Source: Verrucomicrobiota bacterium
Lineage (GTDB): Bacteria; Verrucomicrobiota; Lentisphaeria; Victivallales; Victivallaceae
Direction of reading: 5' to 3'
NCBI GenBank assembly: GCA_023459755.1
Contig: JAEWSS010000107.1
Coordinates: 1 to 6,114, forward strand
DNA: 6,114 nucleotides
Part shown: positions 1 to 5,774 of the stretch, piece by piece
Position numbering within the stretch: position 1 is the stretch's first letter
Layout of the letters: each line of letters starts with the position of its first letter
Position numbers and translations under genes: made by a program
The notes under the pieces: model-generated
The model's database searches: none
What the model was told of the DNA's origin: nothing
Seen by the model: the letters and a program-made list of their open reading frames with translations, nothing else

Positions 1-2
1 AC

Positions 3-1586
3 TTTAAAACCTTCGCCGTTCTGCTCGACTGCACCCGCAATCTGGTGTTTAATCCGACTTATCTGCGCCGTTATTTTGCCGCGCTTGCTTTGACCGGCTG
101 CAACATGGCGATGCTTTACACCAAGGACGCCTATCGACTGCCGGACGAACCTTATTTCGGCTATCTGCGCGGCGCCTATACCATGGATGAACTGCGTTCG
201 ATCGACGACTGCGCCGCAAAGTTCGGCATTGAACTGGTCGGCGCGATTCAGGCGCTCGGCCATCTTGAGCCGGTTCTGCGCTGGCCGGCCTACGCCGCCG
301 TCTGCGACACCGCGTCCGTTCTGCTGACCACCGAACCGGCCAGCGGCGACCTGATCGGTAAAATGCTCGATTTTTATTCCGGCGCCCTGCGCAGCCGCCG
401 CATCCATCTCGGCATGGACGAAACCCACGACCTCGGCCGCGGCCGCTACCTGGATATCAACGGCTACCGGCGCGGCTTCGATATTTACAACGACCATCTC
501 GCAAAAGTTATGACAATGTGCCGCGACCGCGGTTTTGCCCCGATGATCTGGAGCGATATGTATTTCCGGATGGGCAGCCGTTCGCTTGATTATTATGACC
601 TCGAAGCGGTGATTCCGCCCGACGTCGCCGCCGCCATTCCGCCCGGCGTGACGCTGGCCTACTGGGATTATTATCACACCGACGAAGGCTTCTATTCCGA
701 ATGGCTCCGGCGCCATTTTGCGCTGGCCGGCCGGCCGGTGATGACCTCCGGAATCTGGACTTGGGGTACGTTCTGGTATGACCACGCCTCCACCGCTGCC
801 ACCGCCGTTCCGTGCGTCGCCGCCTGCCGCAAGGCCGGAGTGGAGGAGATTGTCTTCGCCATGTGGGGCGACGACGGAAGTTACTGCGACTGGGGGTCGG
901 CGCTGGCCGGGGTGGAGTATGTGTCATTGCTGCTGCATTCCGGCGGCGCTCCGGCTCCGGCGGCGCGTTTCCGCGCAATCTGCGGCGGCGACTACGAACT
1001 GCACCTGAAACTCGGACGGCTCGGCGAACGGTTGTGCGGACTGAAACTGCTGGCGCCGGCCGTGCTGTGGGACGATCCGCTGCTGGAAATCTATTGGAAG
1101 GAGCAGTTCGCCGCGCACGGCGCCGACTACTGGCCGACGGTGGAAAAACTTTACGACGAATTGTTTGAAGCCGCATCCGCCGTTCCTTACGATCCGTCCG
1201 GCATTGCCGGCGACACCCGTCATGCGGCGCTGCTGATTGATGTGCTGCGCTCAAAAATCCGTCTGATCGGGGAAATGCGCCGCGCCGCGGCTGACGAAGA
1301 ATTCAGAAAAAAACTTCTGGAGTCCGACCGGTTCGACCGGCTGCTCCGGCGGTTCGACGAACTCGACGAGTCGTTCCGCGCACACTGGCTCCGGTTCGGC
1401 AAACCCAACGGGATGGAACTTATGCAGATCCGGCTGGCCGGTCAGAAAAGCCGCTGGCGCGAAGCCGAACGCCGTCTGCGCGAGCTGAAAAGCGGCGAAC
1501 ACATTGAAGAAATTGAAGAGGCGGCGCCGTCCTGCGGTTCCGTGAATCAATACAAGTATTTTGCAACCGCGTCATTTTTCATTTAA
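3..1586 (+). CDS. Family 20 glycoside hydrolase (GH20C-like exo-beta-N-acetylhexosaminidase), 5' truncated
   Basis: The frame is open from the left edge (first full codon at 3) to TAA at 1584-1586, giving 527 visible residues. A GTG at 45 is only an internal in-frame codon, because the sequence before it (LLDCTRN) already matches the family. Family landmarks, numbered from base 3: YFGYLRG at 51-57, the IHLGMDE motif with the catalytic Asp-Glu pair D139-E140 (417-422), MIWSD at 181-185, active-site-type tryptophans W252, W254 and W258, and MWGDD from W288. The rest is a charged helical C-terminal region. Known GH20 enzymes use substrate-assisted catalysis to remove terminal beta-GlcNAc or GalNAc. 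The closest type I recall is pneumococcal GH20C, about 630 residues, so roughly 100 N-terminal residues are probably missing. Signal peptide and cell location cannot be judged. The stop is 10 bases before the next start, so the two genes are probably co-transcribed. Family is confident; exact substrate is not. Confidence 0.88.
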   Translation, partial: FKTFAVLLDCTRNLVFNPTYLRRYFAALALTGCNMAMLYTKDAYRLPDEPYFGYLRGAYTMDELRSIDDCAAKFGIELVGAIQALGHLEPVLRWPAYAAVCDTASVLLTTEPASGDLIGKMLDFYSGALRSRRIHLGMDETHDLGRGRYLDINGYRRGFDIYNDHLAKVMTMCRDRGFAPMIWSDMYFRMGSRSLDYYDLEAVIPPDVAAAIPPGVTLAYWDYYHTDEGFYSEWLRRHFALAGRPVMTSGIWTWGTFWYDHASTAATAVPCVAACRKAGVEEIVFAMWGDDGSYCDWGSALAGVEYVSLLLHSGGAPAPAARFRAICGGDYELHLKLGRLGERLCGLKLLAPAVLWDDPLLEIYWKEQFAAHGADYWPTVEKLYDELFEAASAVPYDPSGIAGDTRHAALLIDVLRSKIRLIGEMRRAAADEEFRKKLLESDRFDRLLRRFDELDESFRAHWLRFGKPNGMELMQIRLAGQKSRWREAERRLRELKSGEHIEEIEEAAPSCGSVNQYKYFATASFFI

Positions 1587-1591
1587 GGGAG
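1585..1591 (+). promoter_or_regulatory. Ribosome binding site that fixes the start of the SIS-domain gene
   Basis: AAGGGAG ends 5 bases before the ATG at 1597 and overlaps the stop codon of the upstream hydrolase. It decides the start: the frame is also open upstream to a TTG at 1561, but that codon lies inside the hydrolase gene, and the residues it would add do not resemble the family. The overlap of stop codon and Shine-Dalgarno suggests translational coupling. Confidence 0.8.
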
Positions 1592-1596
1592 ATAAT

Positions 1597-3357
1597 ATGA
1601 ACGAAAACGCAAAAAAAATGGCTGAGGATTTCCTCAACAACGAAACCCAGTTCCATCTGGGGATGCTGCCCACCGAGCAGTCCAACCCCAAAACCAGCAA
1701 TCTGGACAAGGTGTTCGCCCGGGATGCCGCCGAAGGAGTGAAGCTGCTGCTGTCGGTTGACTACGATATTATTCCGATGGCGGAAAAGATGTTCAAGTCG
1801 GAGCAGTTTGAAAAGCTGGTCGAAACCGGCTACCGGACGCTGACTTCCGGCGGACGGATCATCTTCTCCGGCTGCGGCGCCACCGGACGTATTTCAATTA
1901 TCATGGAGTCGGCGTGGCGGCGCTTTTTTGCCGATCTGCGCGAGACCAAGCCGGAAATTTATGGAAAAGTCAAGGACTTCGAGAATCGCGTATTTTCGAT
2001 CATGACCGGCGGCGACTATGCGCTGGTCAAGTCGGTCGAATGCTTCGAGGACTTCGCCGAACTCGGCCGCGAACAGGTTCGGCAGTACAACGCCGGAAGC
2101 AACGACATGCTGGTGGCGATCACCGAAGGCGGCGAAACCTCCAGCGTGCTCGGCACCGTTGATGAGTTCCTGAACCGCGGCGGCAAAGTCTTTCTGCTGT
2201 TCAACAATCCGGCCGACATTCTCTGCAAGTATATTGAACGCTCGCGCAAGGCGATCGAAGATCCCCGCGTGACCGTGCTCGACCTCTACTGCTGTCCGAT
2301 GGCCATTGCCGGTTCCACCCGCATGCAGGCCACCACCTGCGAGCAGATGACCGCCGAATATGCCCAGGAATGCTGGATCAAGCGCTATTTCAAGGAACAG
2401 CTCACTGCCGCCGAATACGACGCGTTCAACTGGATCGACTATGATCCGGCCGCGGCGTTGAAGGCCAATATCGACGCCATCCGGCGCGACGACAACGCCG
2501 AGAGTATCGCCAAACTTTTGAAGACCGAGGTGGAGATATACAAGTCGCACGGTCTGGTCACATATTATGCCGACGCTTTTTTGTTCGACATCTTTACCGA
2601 TACCACCGAACGCTCTCCAACCTTCATGCTTCCCGCGTTCAAGAAGCATGACGATGCCTCCGCGGTTCCGAGCTGGGCGTTTGTCAAGTGTCCGCTCGGC
2701 ACCACCGCCGAGACCTGGCGCCGTCAGATGTGCCGCGACCTCCGCTGTCTGGACTGGACCCCGGATGACTATCGCCGGATGAACATTCCGGACTTTATCG
2801 TAGAAAACCCGCCGGCGATCAGCGCCTCCGAGCTGCTGCGCTTCCAGGTCGGCAACGAGTTCGACGGCGAGCGAGTCAGCCGTCATCCGGCGGTGGCGAT
2901 CACCATAAACGGCGAGATTGAGAAGCGGACCATTGATAAATTCAACTGGGAAATGGCAAAATACGCTCCGAAATTCGACAAAACCTATTCCCTGTGGATC
3001 GGCGGAACCGCCAATCATGCCGGCGCCGACTTCTTTGTCAAGGCCGAAACTCCTAATTCCCCGCTTCATTTGATGGATAAACTGCTGGCCAAGCTGGTAT
3101 TGAATACCATGAGCAGCGGCACGATGGTGCTGTTCGGCCGCATCTCCGGAAACTGGATGAATTACGTTCAGGTTTCCAATAAAAAACTGCGCGACCGCGG
3201 AATCCGTCTGGTGGTGGAGCTGTGTGGAGTGGATTACAAAACCGCCTGCTATGCCCTGCATGAAACGATGGAGGAGTATTCGCACAAGGACTTCAGCGGC
3301 AAGGAGCTGCCTGCGCTGGTACAGATCACCATCGAGCGGGTTGGCCGCAAAAACTGA
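1597..3357 (+). CDS. GCKR/MurQ-like double SIS-domain sugar-phosphate protein
   Basis: The product is 586 residues, about twice the size of E. coli MurQ (298) and near that of animal glucokinase regulatory protein (GCKR, about 625). The N-terminus has the MurQ-like LPTEQSNPKTSNLDK. The first SIS domain (about 75-260) shows GCGATGR at 92-98, GGDY at 138-141, ITEGGETSS at 175-183, FNNP at 202-205 and GSTRMQATT at 239-247. The remainder (about 310-540) looks like a diverged second SIS domain ending in LVLNTMSSGTMVLFG at 500-514 and the helical segment QVSNKKLRDRG at 525-535. MurQ cleaves the lactyl ether of MurNAc-6-phosphate; GCKR binds fructose phosphates and controls glucokinase. By recalled alignment, MurQ Glu83 falls on Ala106 here, while Glu114 is kept as Glu151. 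An etherase role is therefore doubtful, and a sugar-phosphate sensor or another lyase/isomerase is possible. Its place after a GH20 gene supports an amino-sugar link. Family is confident; function is unassigned. The start is ATG 1597, set by the ribosome site. Confidence 0.85.
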   Translation: MNENAKKMAEDFLNNETQFHLGMLPTEQSNPKTSNLDKVFARDAAEGVKLLLSVDYDIIPMAEKMFKSEQFEKLVETGYRTLTSGGRIIFSGCGATGRISIIMESAWRRFFADLRETKPEIYGKVKDFENRVFSIMTGGDYALVKSVECFEDFAELGREQVRQYNAGSNDMLVAITEGGETSSVLGTVDEFLNRGGKVFLLFNNPADILCKYIERSRKAIEDPRVTVLDLYCCPMAIAGSTRMQATTCEQMTAEYAQECWIKRYFKEQLTAAEYDAFNWIDYDPAAALKANIDAIRRDDNAESIAKLLKTEVEIYKSHGLVTYYADAFLFDIFTDTTERSPTFMLPAFKKHDDASAVPSWAFVKCPLGTTAETWRRQMCRDLRCLDWTPDDYRRMNIPDFIVENPPAISASELLRFQVGNEFDGERVSRHPAVAITINGEIEKRTIDKFNWEMAKYAPKFDKTYSLWIGGTANHAGADFFVKAETPNSPLHLMDKLLAKLVLNTMSSGTMVLFGRISGNWMNYVQVSNKKLRDRGIRLVVELCGVDYKTACYALHETMEEYSHKDFSGKELPALVQITIERVGRKN

Positions 3358-3379
3358 CGCATTGTCGCTTGACATGGCG

Positions 3380-3412
3380 AACCGGCAAAGCTGCGGCTTT
3401 GCCGGTTTTTTT
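3380..3412 (+). terminator. Rho-independent terminator of the GH20/SIS operon
   Basis: AACCGGCAAAGC (3380-3391) and GCTTTGCCGGTT (3396-3407) are perfect reverse complements separated by a TGCG loop. The last two Ts of the stem begin an unbroken run of seven Ts (3406-3412). It begins 22 bases after the stop of the SIS-domain gene. A 12-bp GC-rich stem, tetraloop and T-run make this a strong intrinsic terminator and show that the downstream genes belong to another transcription unit. Confidence 0.93.
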
Positions 3413-3457
3413 GTGCTCCGGCCGGAGGCGGTAAATTAAGTAAAAAGACAAAAAAAG

Positions 3458-3550
3458 TGGTCGTAGGTTCGGCTTTCAGACATTTAGAGGAGTAATTATG
3501 AAGAGGAGAAAATTGCGTATAGGTGCCTGAAAGATGCGAACCTAAGACCA
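3458..3550. repeat. Long imperfect inverted repeat (hairpin-forming element)
   Basis: The arms pair as follows: TGGTC (3458-3462) with GACCA (3546-3550); TAGGTTCG (3464-3471) with CGAACCTA (3537-3544); CTTTCAG (3473-3479) with CTGAAAG (3527-3533); and CATTT (3481-3485) with AGGTG (3521-3525) using two G-U pairs. That is 25 pairs, interrupted by two single mismatches and one 1-by-3 internal loop, around a 35-base purine-rich loop. It has no terminator-like T-run directly after it and is not a tRNA. It may be a structured RNA leader, a small RNA, or a MITE-like mobile remnant. No clear target duplication touches the repeat ends, although ACAAAAAAA occurs at 3448-3456 and 3564-3572 on either side. 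The pairing is seen directly; its role is unknown. Confidence 0.7.
3498..3530 (+). CDS. Candidate 10-codon leader peptide / mini-ORF in the hairpin loop
   Basis: ATG at 3498 is preceded by AGAGGAG (3486-3492) at a 5-base spacing, a ribosome site as good as those of the large genes here. The frame reads MKRRKLRIGA and stops with TGA at 3528-3530. Five of the ten residues are Lys or Arg. The ribosome site and first codons lie in the unpaired loop of the 3458-3550 inverted repeat, and the last codons and stop lie in its right arm, so ribosome movement would open the stem. This is the geometry of a leader peptide, but no good promoter is seen just upstream and the ORF is short enough to be chance. 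It is listed because of the ribosome site, not because of any homology. Confidence 0.3.
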   Translation: MKRRKLRIGA

Positions 3551-3583
3551 GTTTTACTATAGCACAAAAAAAATTAATTCCTA

Positions 3584-3611
3584 TTGGCAATACAAAAAAA
3601 AGGAAAATAAT
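3584..3611 (+). promoter_or_regulatory. Weak candidate upstream promoter
   Basis: TTGGCA (3584-3589, one mismatch to the -35 consensus) is separated by 16 bases from AATAAT (3606-3611, one mismatch to the -10 consensus). It would start RNA near 3618. Its -35 box sits in the small dyad TATTG-G-CAATA (3582-3592), which could be an operator. In sequence this AT-rich, such matches arise often by chance, so it is offered only as a possible second promoter for the HflK-like operon. Confidence 0.25.
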
Positions 3612-3630
3612 TTCCCTTCTTATTTTTTTT
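3594..3630 (+). terminator. Weak hairpin with T-run, possible terminator or attenuator
   Basis: GGAAA (3602-3606) can pair with TTTCC (3611-3615) around a short ATAA loop. The stem is flanked by eight As (3594-3601) and eight Ts (3623-3630) that could pair further across a bulge. The form resembles a bidirectional terminator, but the stem is AT-rich and only five pairs long, and the T-run is seven bases away. It could end a short transcript covering the 3458-3550 element. Support is limited. Confidence 0.25.
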
Positions 3631-3644
3631 TATTAAAAACAATA

Positions 3645-3673
3645 TTGTCTTTTTGTGTTTTTAATGCTATATT
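3645..3673 (+). promoter_or_regulatory. Promoter of the hflK-hflC operon (extended -10)
   Basis: TTGTCT (3645-3650) matches four of six -35 positions. After a 17-base spacer comes TATATT (3668-3673), five of six -10 positions, preceded by TG at 3665-3666 in the extended -10 position. RNA would start near 3680, giving an untranslated leader of about 43 bases before the ATG at 3723. T-rich and A-rich tracts upstream could act as an UP element. It is the best sigma-70-type match in the intergenic region. Confidence 0.65.
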
Positions 3674-3706
3674 TTGAAACATACGGATTTGAAGGGGGCG
3701 CAACGG

Positions 3707-3714
3707 AAAGAGGT
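3707..3714 (+). promoter_or_regulatory. Ribosome binding site of the HflK-like gene
   Basis: AAAGAGGT lies 8 bases before the ATG at 3723, a normal spacing. It supports that ATG over the later in-frame ATG at 3774. Confidence 0.65.
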
Positions 3715-3722
3715 ACAATCAT

Positions 3723-5747
3723 ATGGACAATACGGAAAAGCTGTTTCAGGCGGCGGCCGACCGCGCCGGAACCATGTCGAAACTTGCCGTGTTCAGCGGA
3801 GTGGTTTCAGCGTTGTTCGCGCTGGTTTCGCTGATCTGCGGTACTATTTGGGATGAGATCGCCGGAAGCGATATTTTCAGTTTGGGATTTCCGGTATATC
3901 TCATTGCTTTTATTTTTTCCATGTCGGCGCTGATTTATGCGGCGCTGTCGCGGGCGGCCAACCAGGAAGAGGTGGACAAACTTCAACTGGAAAAGCGCAA
4001 GGCGTCGCATCATGCGTTCGACGTGTCTGAAGATGTCCGGTTCACCGCCGGACGGAGTTTCGCAAATTATAAGAAATACGCGCCTTATGTGGTTACACTG
4101 CTGGGGGCGGCACTGCTGCTGGTGCTGTTGTCCGGCTATGCCGCATACTGGGAGAGCGCCGACCGTATCCGGGCGGCTTCGGACAATAATCTGCGTTCGC
4201 TCATCATTGCCATATTAATGATGGCGCTGAGCGGATTTACCGGTGCGTTTTATATCGGTCAGGCGCGGGCGGCGAGTTTTCGCTGGCTGCGCGCCGTAGG
4301 AGGCTGGTTCATCGTCGGATTTCTCCTGATGCTGGGCGCGGCGGTCGAGCTTTGTCTGGCCCACTTTGGAATTCGCGGCGCGGAAAGCGTGATCGCGTGG
4401 ATCGGCTGGGGGCTGGTGCTGGTACTGGCGTTTGAGCTGGTCATCGGCTTTATTGTGGACTTCTATCGTCCGCGGACGGTGGAGGAGGCGCGGCCGATGT
4501 TCGAGTCAAGTCTGCTTTCCTTGTTCACCGAGCCGGGCGGCGTTATGCGGAATATTGCGGACACGCTGGACTATCAGTTCGGGTTCAAGGTGTCCGGCAC
4601 ATATATTTATGGTTTTATTGAGCGTGCGCTGTTTCCGGCGCTGGCGGTGTGGCTGGTTTTTCTGTGGCTGTTCTCCGCGGTCGATCAGGTCGGCGACGGC
4701 GAGGTGGGGCTTCGGGTGCGGTGCGGAAAGCTGGTCAGCTCGGAACCGCTTTCCCCGGGACTTTATTTCAAACTGCCCTGGCCGTTTGAAACGATCAACC
4801 GCTATAACTGCAACATTATCCGGGAAATCGTGGTCGGTAACGATCACACCGCCGGTCATATTCACGCGGCGGATGAGCCGGAGGTCGATGACGGACACGG
4901 TCACAGTCACGGTCCCGACAAGGCCGCATTGGCCGCTGCCGAAGCCGAAGCCGAGGCGAGGACCCGCCATTTGATGTTCTGGGATAATCACGAGGGCGAG
5001 GAGACCAGCAGTTACATGGTGGCGGTGGCGGGCGCCGGAACGCAGTCGCGCGCCGCGTCCGGAGAGCTTCCGGTCAATATCGCGCTTTTGAACGTAACGT
5101 TCCCGGTGCAGTATCGGATTCGGGAAGATCATCTGCTGGATTATGTCTATCACAATATTGATCCGTCCGCCATGCTGAAACTGCTCGGCGAGGATGTGGC
5201 CACCGAATATCTGGCCAGCGCAAAACTGGAAGGCGTGATGGCCACCGACCGCAACAAGGTGACGGCGGCCATGAAGTCGGGAATGCAGGCGCTGGCCGAC
5301 GAACTTGACCTTGGAGTGGACATCGTCGATGTGGCGATGATCGACGTGCATCCGGCTCCGGCCGTGGTCGAGGCGTATCGCAATGTGCTGAACGCGCAGG
5401 AGGAAATGCGCGGCGCCGTGTTGTCCGCGACGATCGACGAGATTCGGATTGTTCCGGCCGCCGAGGCCTACGCCAACGAGATCGTGGCCGCCGCCGAGTC
5501 TTACAGCGGAGGCCAGCGTCGGATCGCCGAGGCGGACGCCAACCGCTTTGGAAAACAACTTGAGGCGTATTCGGCTCTGCCGTCGCTTTTCCGGCTGCGC
5601 AGTTATCTCGATGTGCTGGAAAATGAGACGGTAAACGTTCGTAAATACATCATCAGCGAAGAGTTGCGCCGTGAAGTCTATGAACTCAACTTTGAAGAGA
5701 GCGTCAATTTTAACTTTTCCGATATGGAACTTGGCAAACAGCAATAA
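3723..5747 (+). CDS. hflK: HflK-like SPFH membrane protein with extended polytopic N-terminus
   Basis: The product is 674 residues (E. coli HflK is 419). Hydrophobic segments, estimated by eye, lie at about 20-42, 54-76, 119-142, 158-180, 189-212, 222-246 and 301-320. The last, followed by DGEVGLRVRCGKLV and SPGLYFKLPWPFE, matches the single anchor plus SPFH (band 7) start of ordinary HflK. The SPFH domain runs from about 321 to 570, followed by an Ala/Glu-rich helical region to about 615 and a C-terminal tail. Arg/Lys-rich loops at 77-118 and 181-189 fit a cytoplasmic N-terminus and a periplasmic SPFH domain. Known HflK pairs with HflC to encage and modulate the membrane protease FtsH. Oddities are six extra membrane segments and a long insert (about 375-447) with a His/acid-rich part, where E. 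coli HflK has a short turn. The HflC-like gene follows after 27 bases. SPFH membership is confident; FtsH control is inferred from family and pairing. Confidence 0.8.
   Translation: MDNTEKLFQAAADRAGTMSKLAVFSGVVSALFALVSLICGTIWDEIAGSDIFSLGFPVYLIAFIFSMSALIYAALSRAANQEEVDKLQLEKRKASHHAFDVSEDVRFTAGRSFANYKKYAPYVVTLLGAALLLVLLSGYAAYWESADRIRAASDNNLRSLIIAILMMALSGFTGAFYIGQARAASFRWLRAVGGWFIVGFLLMLGAAVELCLAHFGIRGAESVIAWIGWGLVLVLAFELVIGFIVDFYRPRTVEEARPMFESSLLSLFTEPGGVMRNIADTLDYQFGFKVSGTYIYGFIERALFPALAVWLVFLWLFSAVDQVGDGEVGLRVRCGKLVSSEPLSPGLYFKLPWPFETINRYNCNIIREIVVGNDHTAGHIHAADEPEVDDGHGHSHGPDKAALAAAEAEAEARTRHLMFWDNHEGEETSSYMVAVAGAGTQSRAASGELPVNIALLNVTFPVQYRIREDHLLDYVYHNIDPSAMLKLLGEDVATEYLASAKLEGVMATDRNKVTAAMKSGMQALADELDLGVDIVDVAMIDVHPAPAVVEAYRNVLNAQEEMRGAVLSATIDEIRIVPAAEAYANEIVAAAESYSGGQRRIAEADANRFGKQLEAYSALPSLFRLRSYLDVLENETVNVRKYIISEELRREVYELNFEESVNFNFSDMELGKQQ
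4845..4913 (+). other. His/Asp/Glu-rich insert in the SPFH domain of HflK-like protein
   Basis: Residues 375-397 hold six histidines (375, 379, 381, 392, 394, 396), including the alternating GHGHSHG, with acidic residues at 384, 385, 387, 389 and 390. An Ala/Glu repeat region follows at 401-413. The stretch sits in a loop predicted to face the periplasm. His-rich loops in other membrane proteins often bind Zn, Ni or Cu; metal binding here is inferred only from composition. Confidence 0.6.
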
Positions 5748-5760
5748 AATTTTATTACAT

Positions 5761-5768
5761 AGGAGGAG
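5761..5768 (+). promoter_or_regulatory. Strong Shine-Dalgarno of the HflC-like gene
   Basis: AGGAGGAG lies 6 bases before the ATG at 5775. It is the closest match to the anti-Shine-Dalgarno in the window and fixes the start of a gene that is cut off by the right edge. Confidence 0.85.
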
Positions 5769-5774
5769 CATATC

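Larger units (their letters stand above)
3358..3722. other. 365-base intergenic region between the two operons
   Basis: No full-length gene is supported here on either strand. After the GC-rich terminator (3380-3412) composition shifts to AT-rich with A- and T-tracts. The motif ACAAAAAAA occurs three times (3448-3456, 3564-3572 and 3592-3600). The region contains a long inverted repeat (3458-3550) with a mini-ORF in its loop, a weak hairpin with a T-run, one weak and one strong candidate promoter, and the ribosome site of the HflK-like gene. Poly-A tracts of this kind can bend DNA or act as UP elements; that role is inferred. Confidence 0.8.

Noticed and set aside
45..47. GTG at 45 as the start of the hydrolase
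   Set aside because: The frame stays open to the window edge, and the residues before it (LLDCTRN) match the GH20C-type family, so the true start is upstream of the window.
508..1254. 248-codon minus-strand frame in the GH20 gene
   Set aside because: Arg/Pro-rich translation typical of an antisense frame in GC-rich DNA; the + strand hydrolase explains the region fully.
3369..3374. Perfect -35 hexamer TTGACA just after the SIS gene
   Set aside because: At 15-19 bases downstream there is only the GC-rich terminator hairpin and no -10-like sequence, so it is probably chance.
1894..3375. 493-codon open frame on the minus strand across the SIS-domain gene
   Set aside because: It is a mirror of a GC-rich, strongly biased coding frame. 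Its translation shows no family motif, while the + frame has clear SIS motifs and a ribosome site.
3458..3550. tRNA gene, suggested by GGTTCG in the left arm and a terminal CCA at 3548-3550
   Set aside because: The region folds as one extended hairpin and does not give a cloverleaf with anticodon and acceptor stems of the right sizes.
3674..3856. 60-codon frame overlapping the start of hflK
   Set aside because: It begins at a TTG that overlaps the promoter's -10 box, has no ribosome site, and overlaps the well-supported hflK frame.
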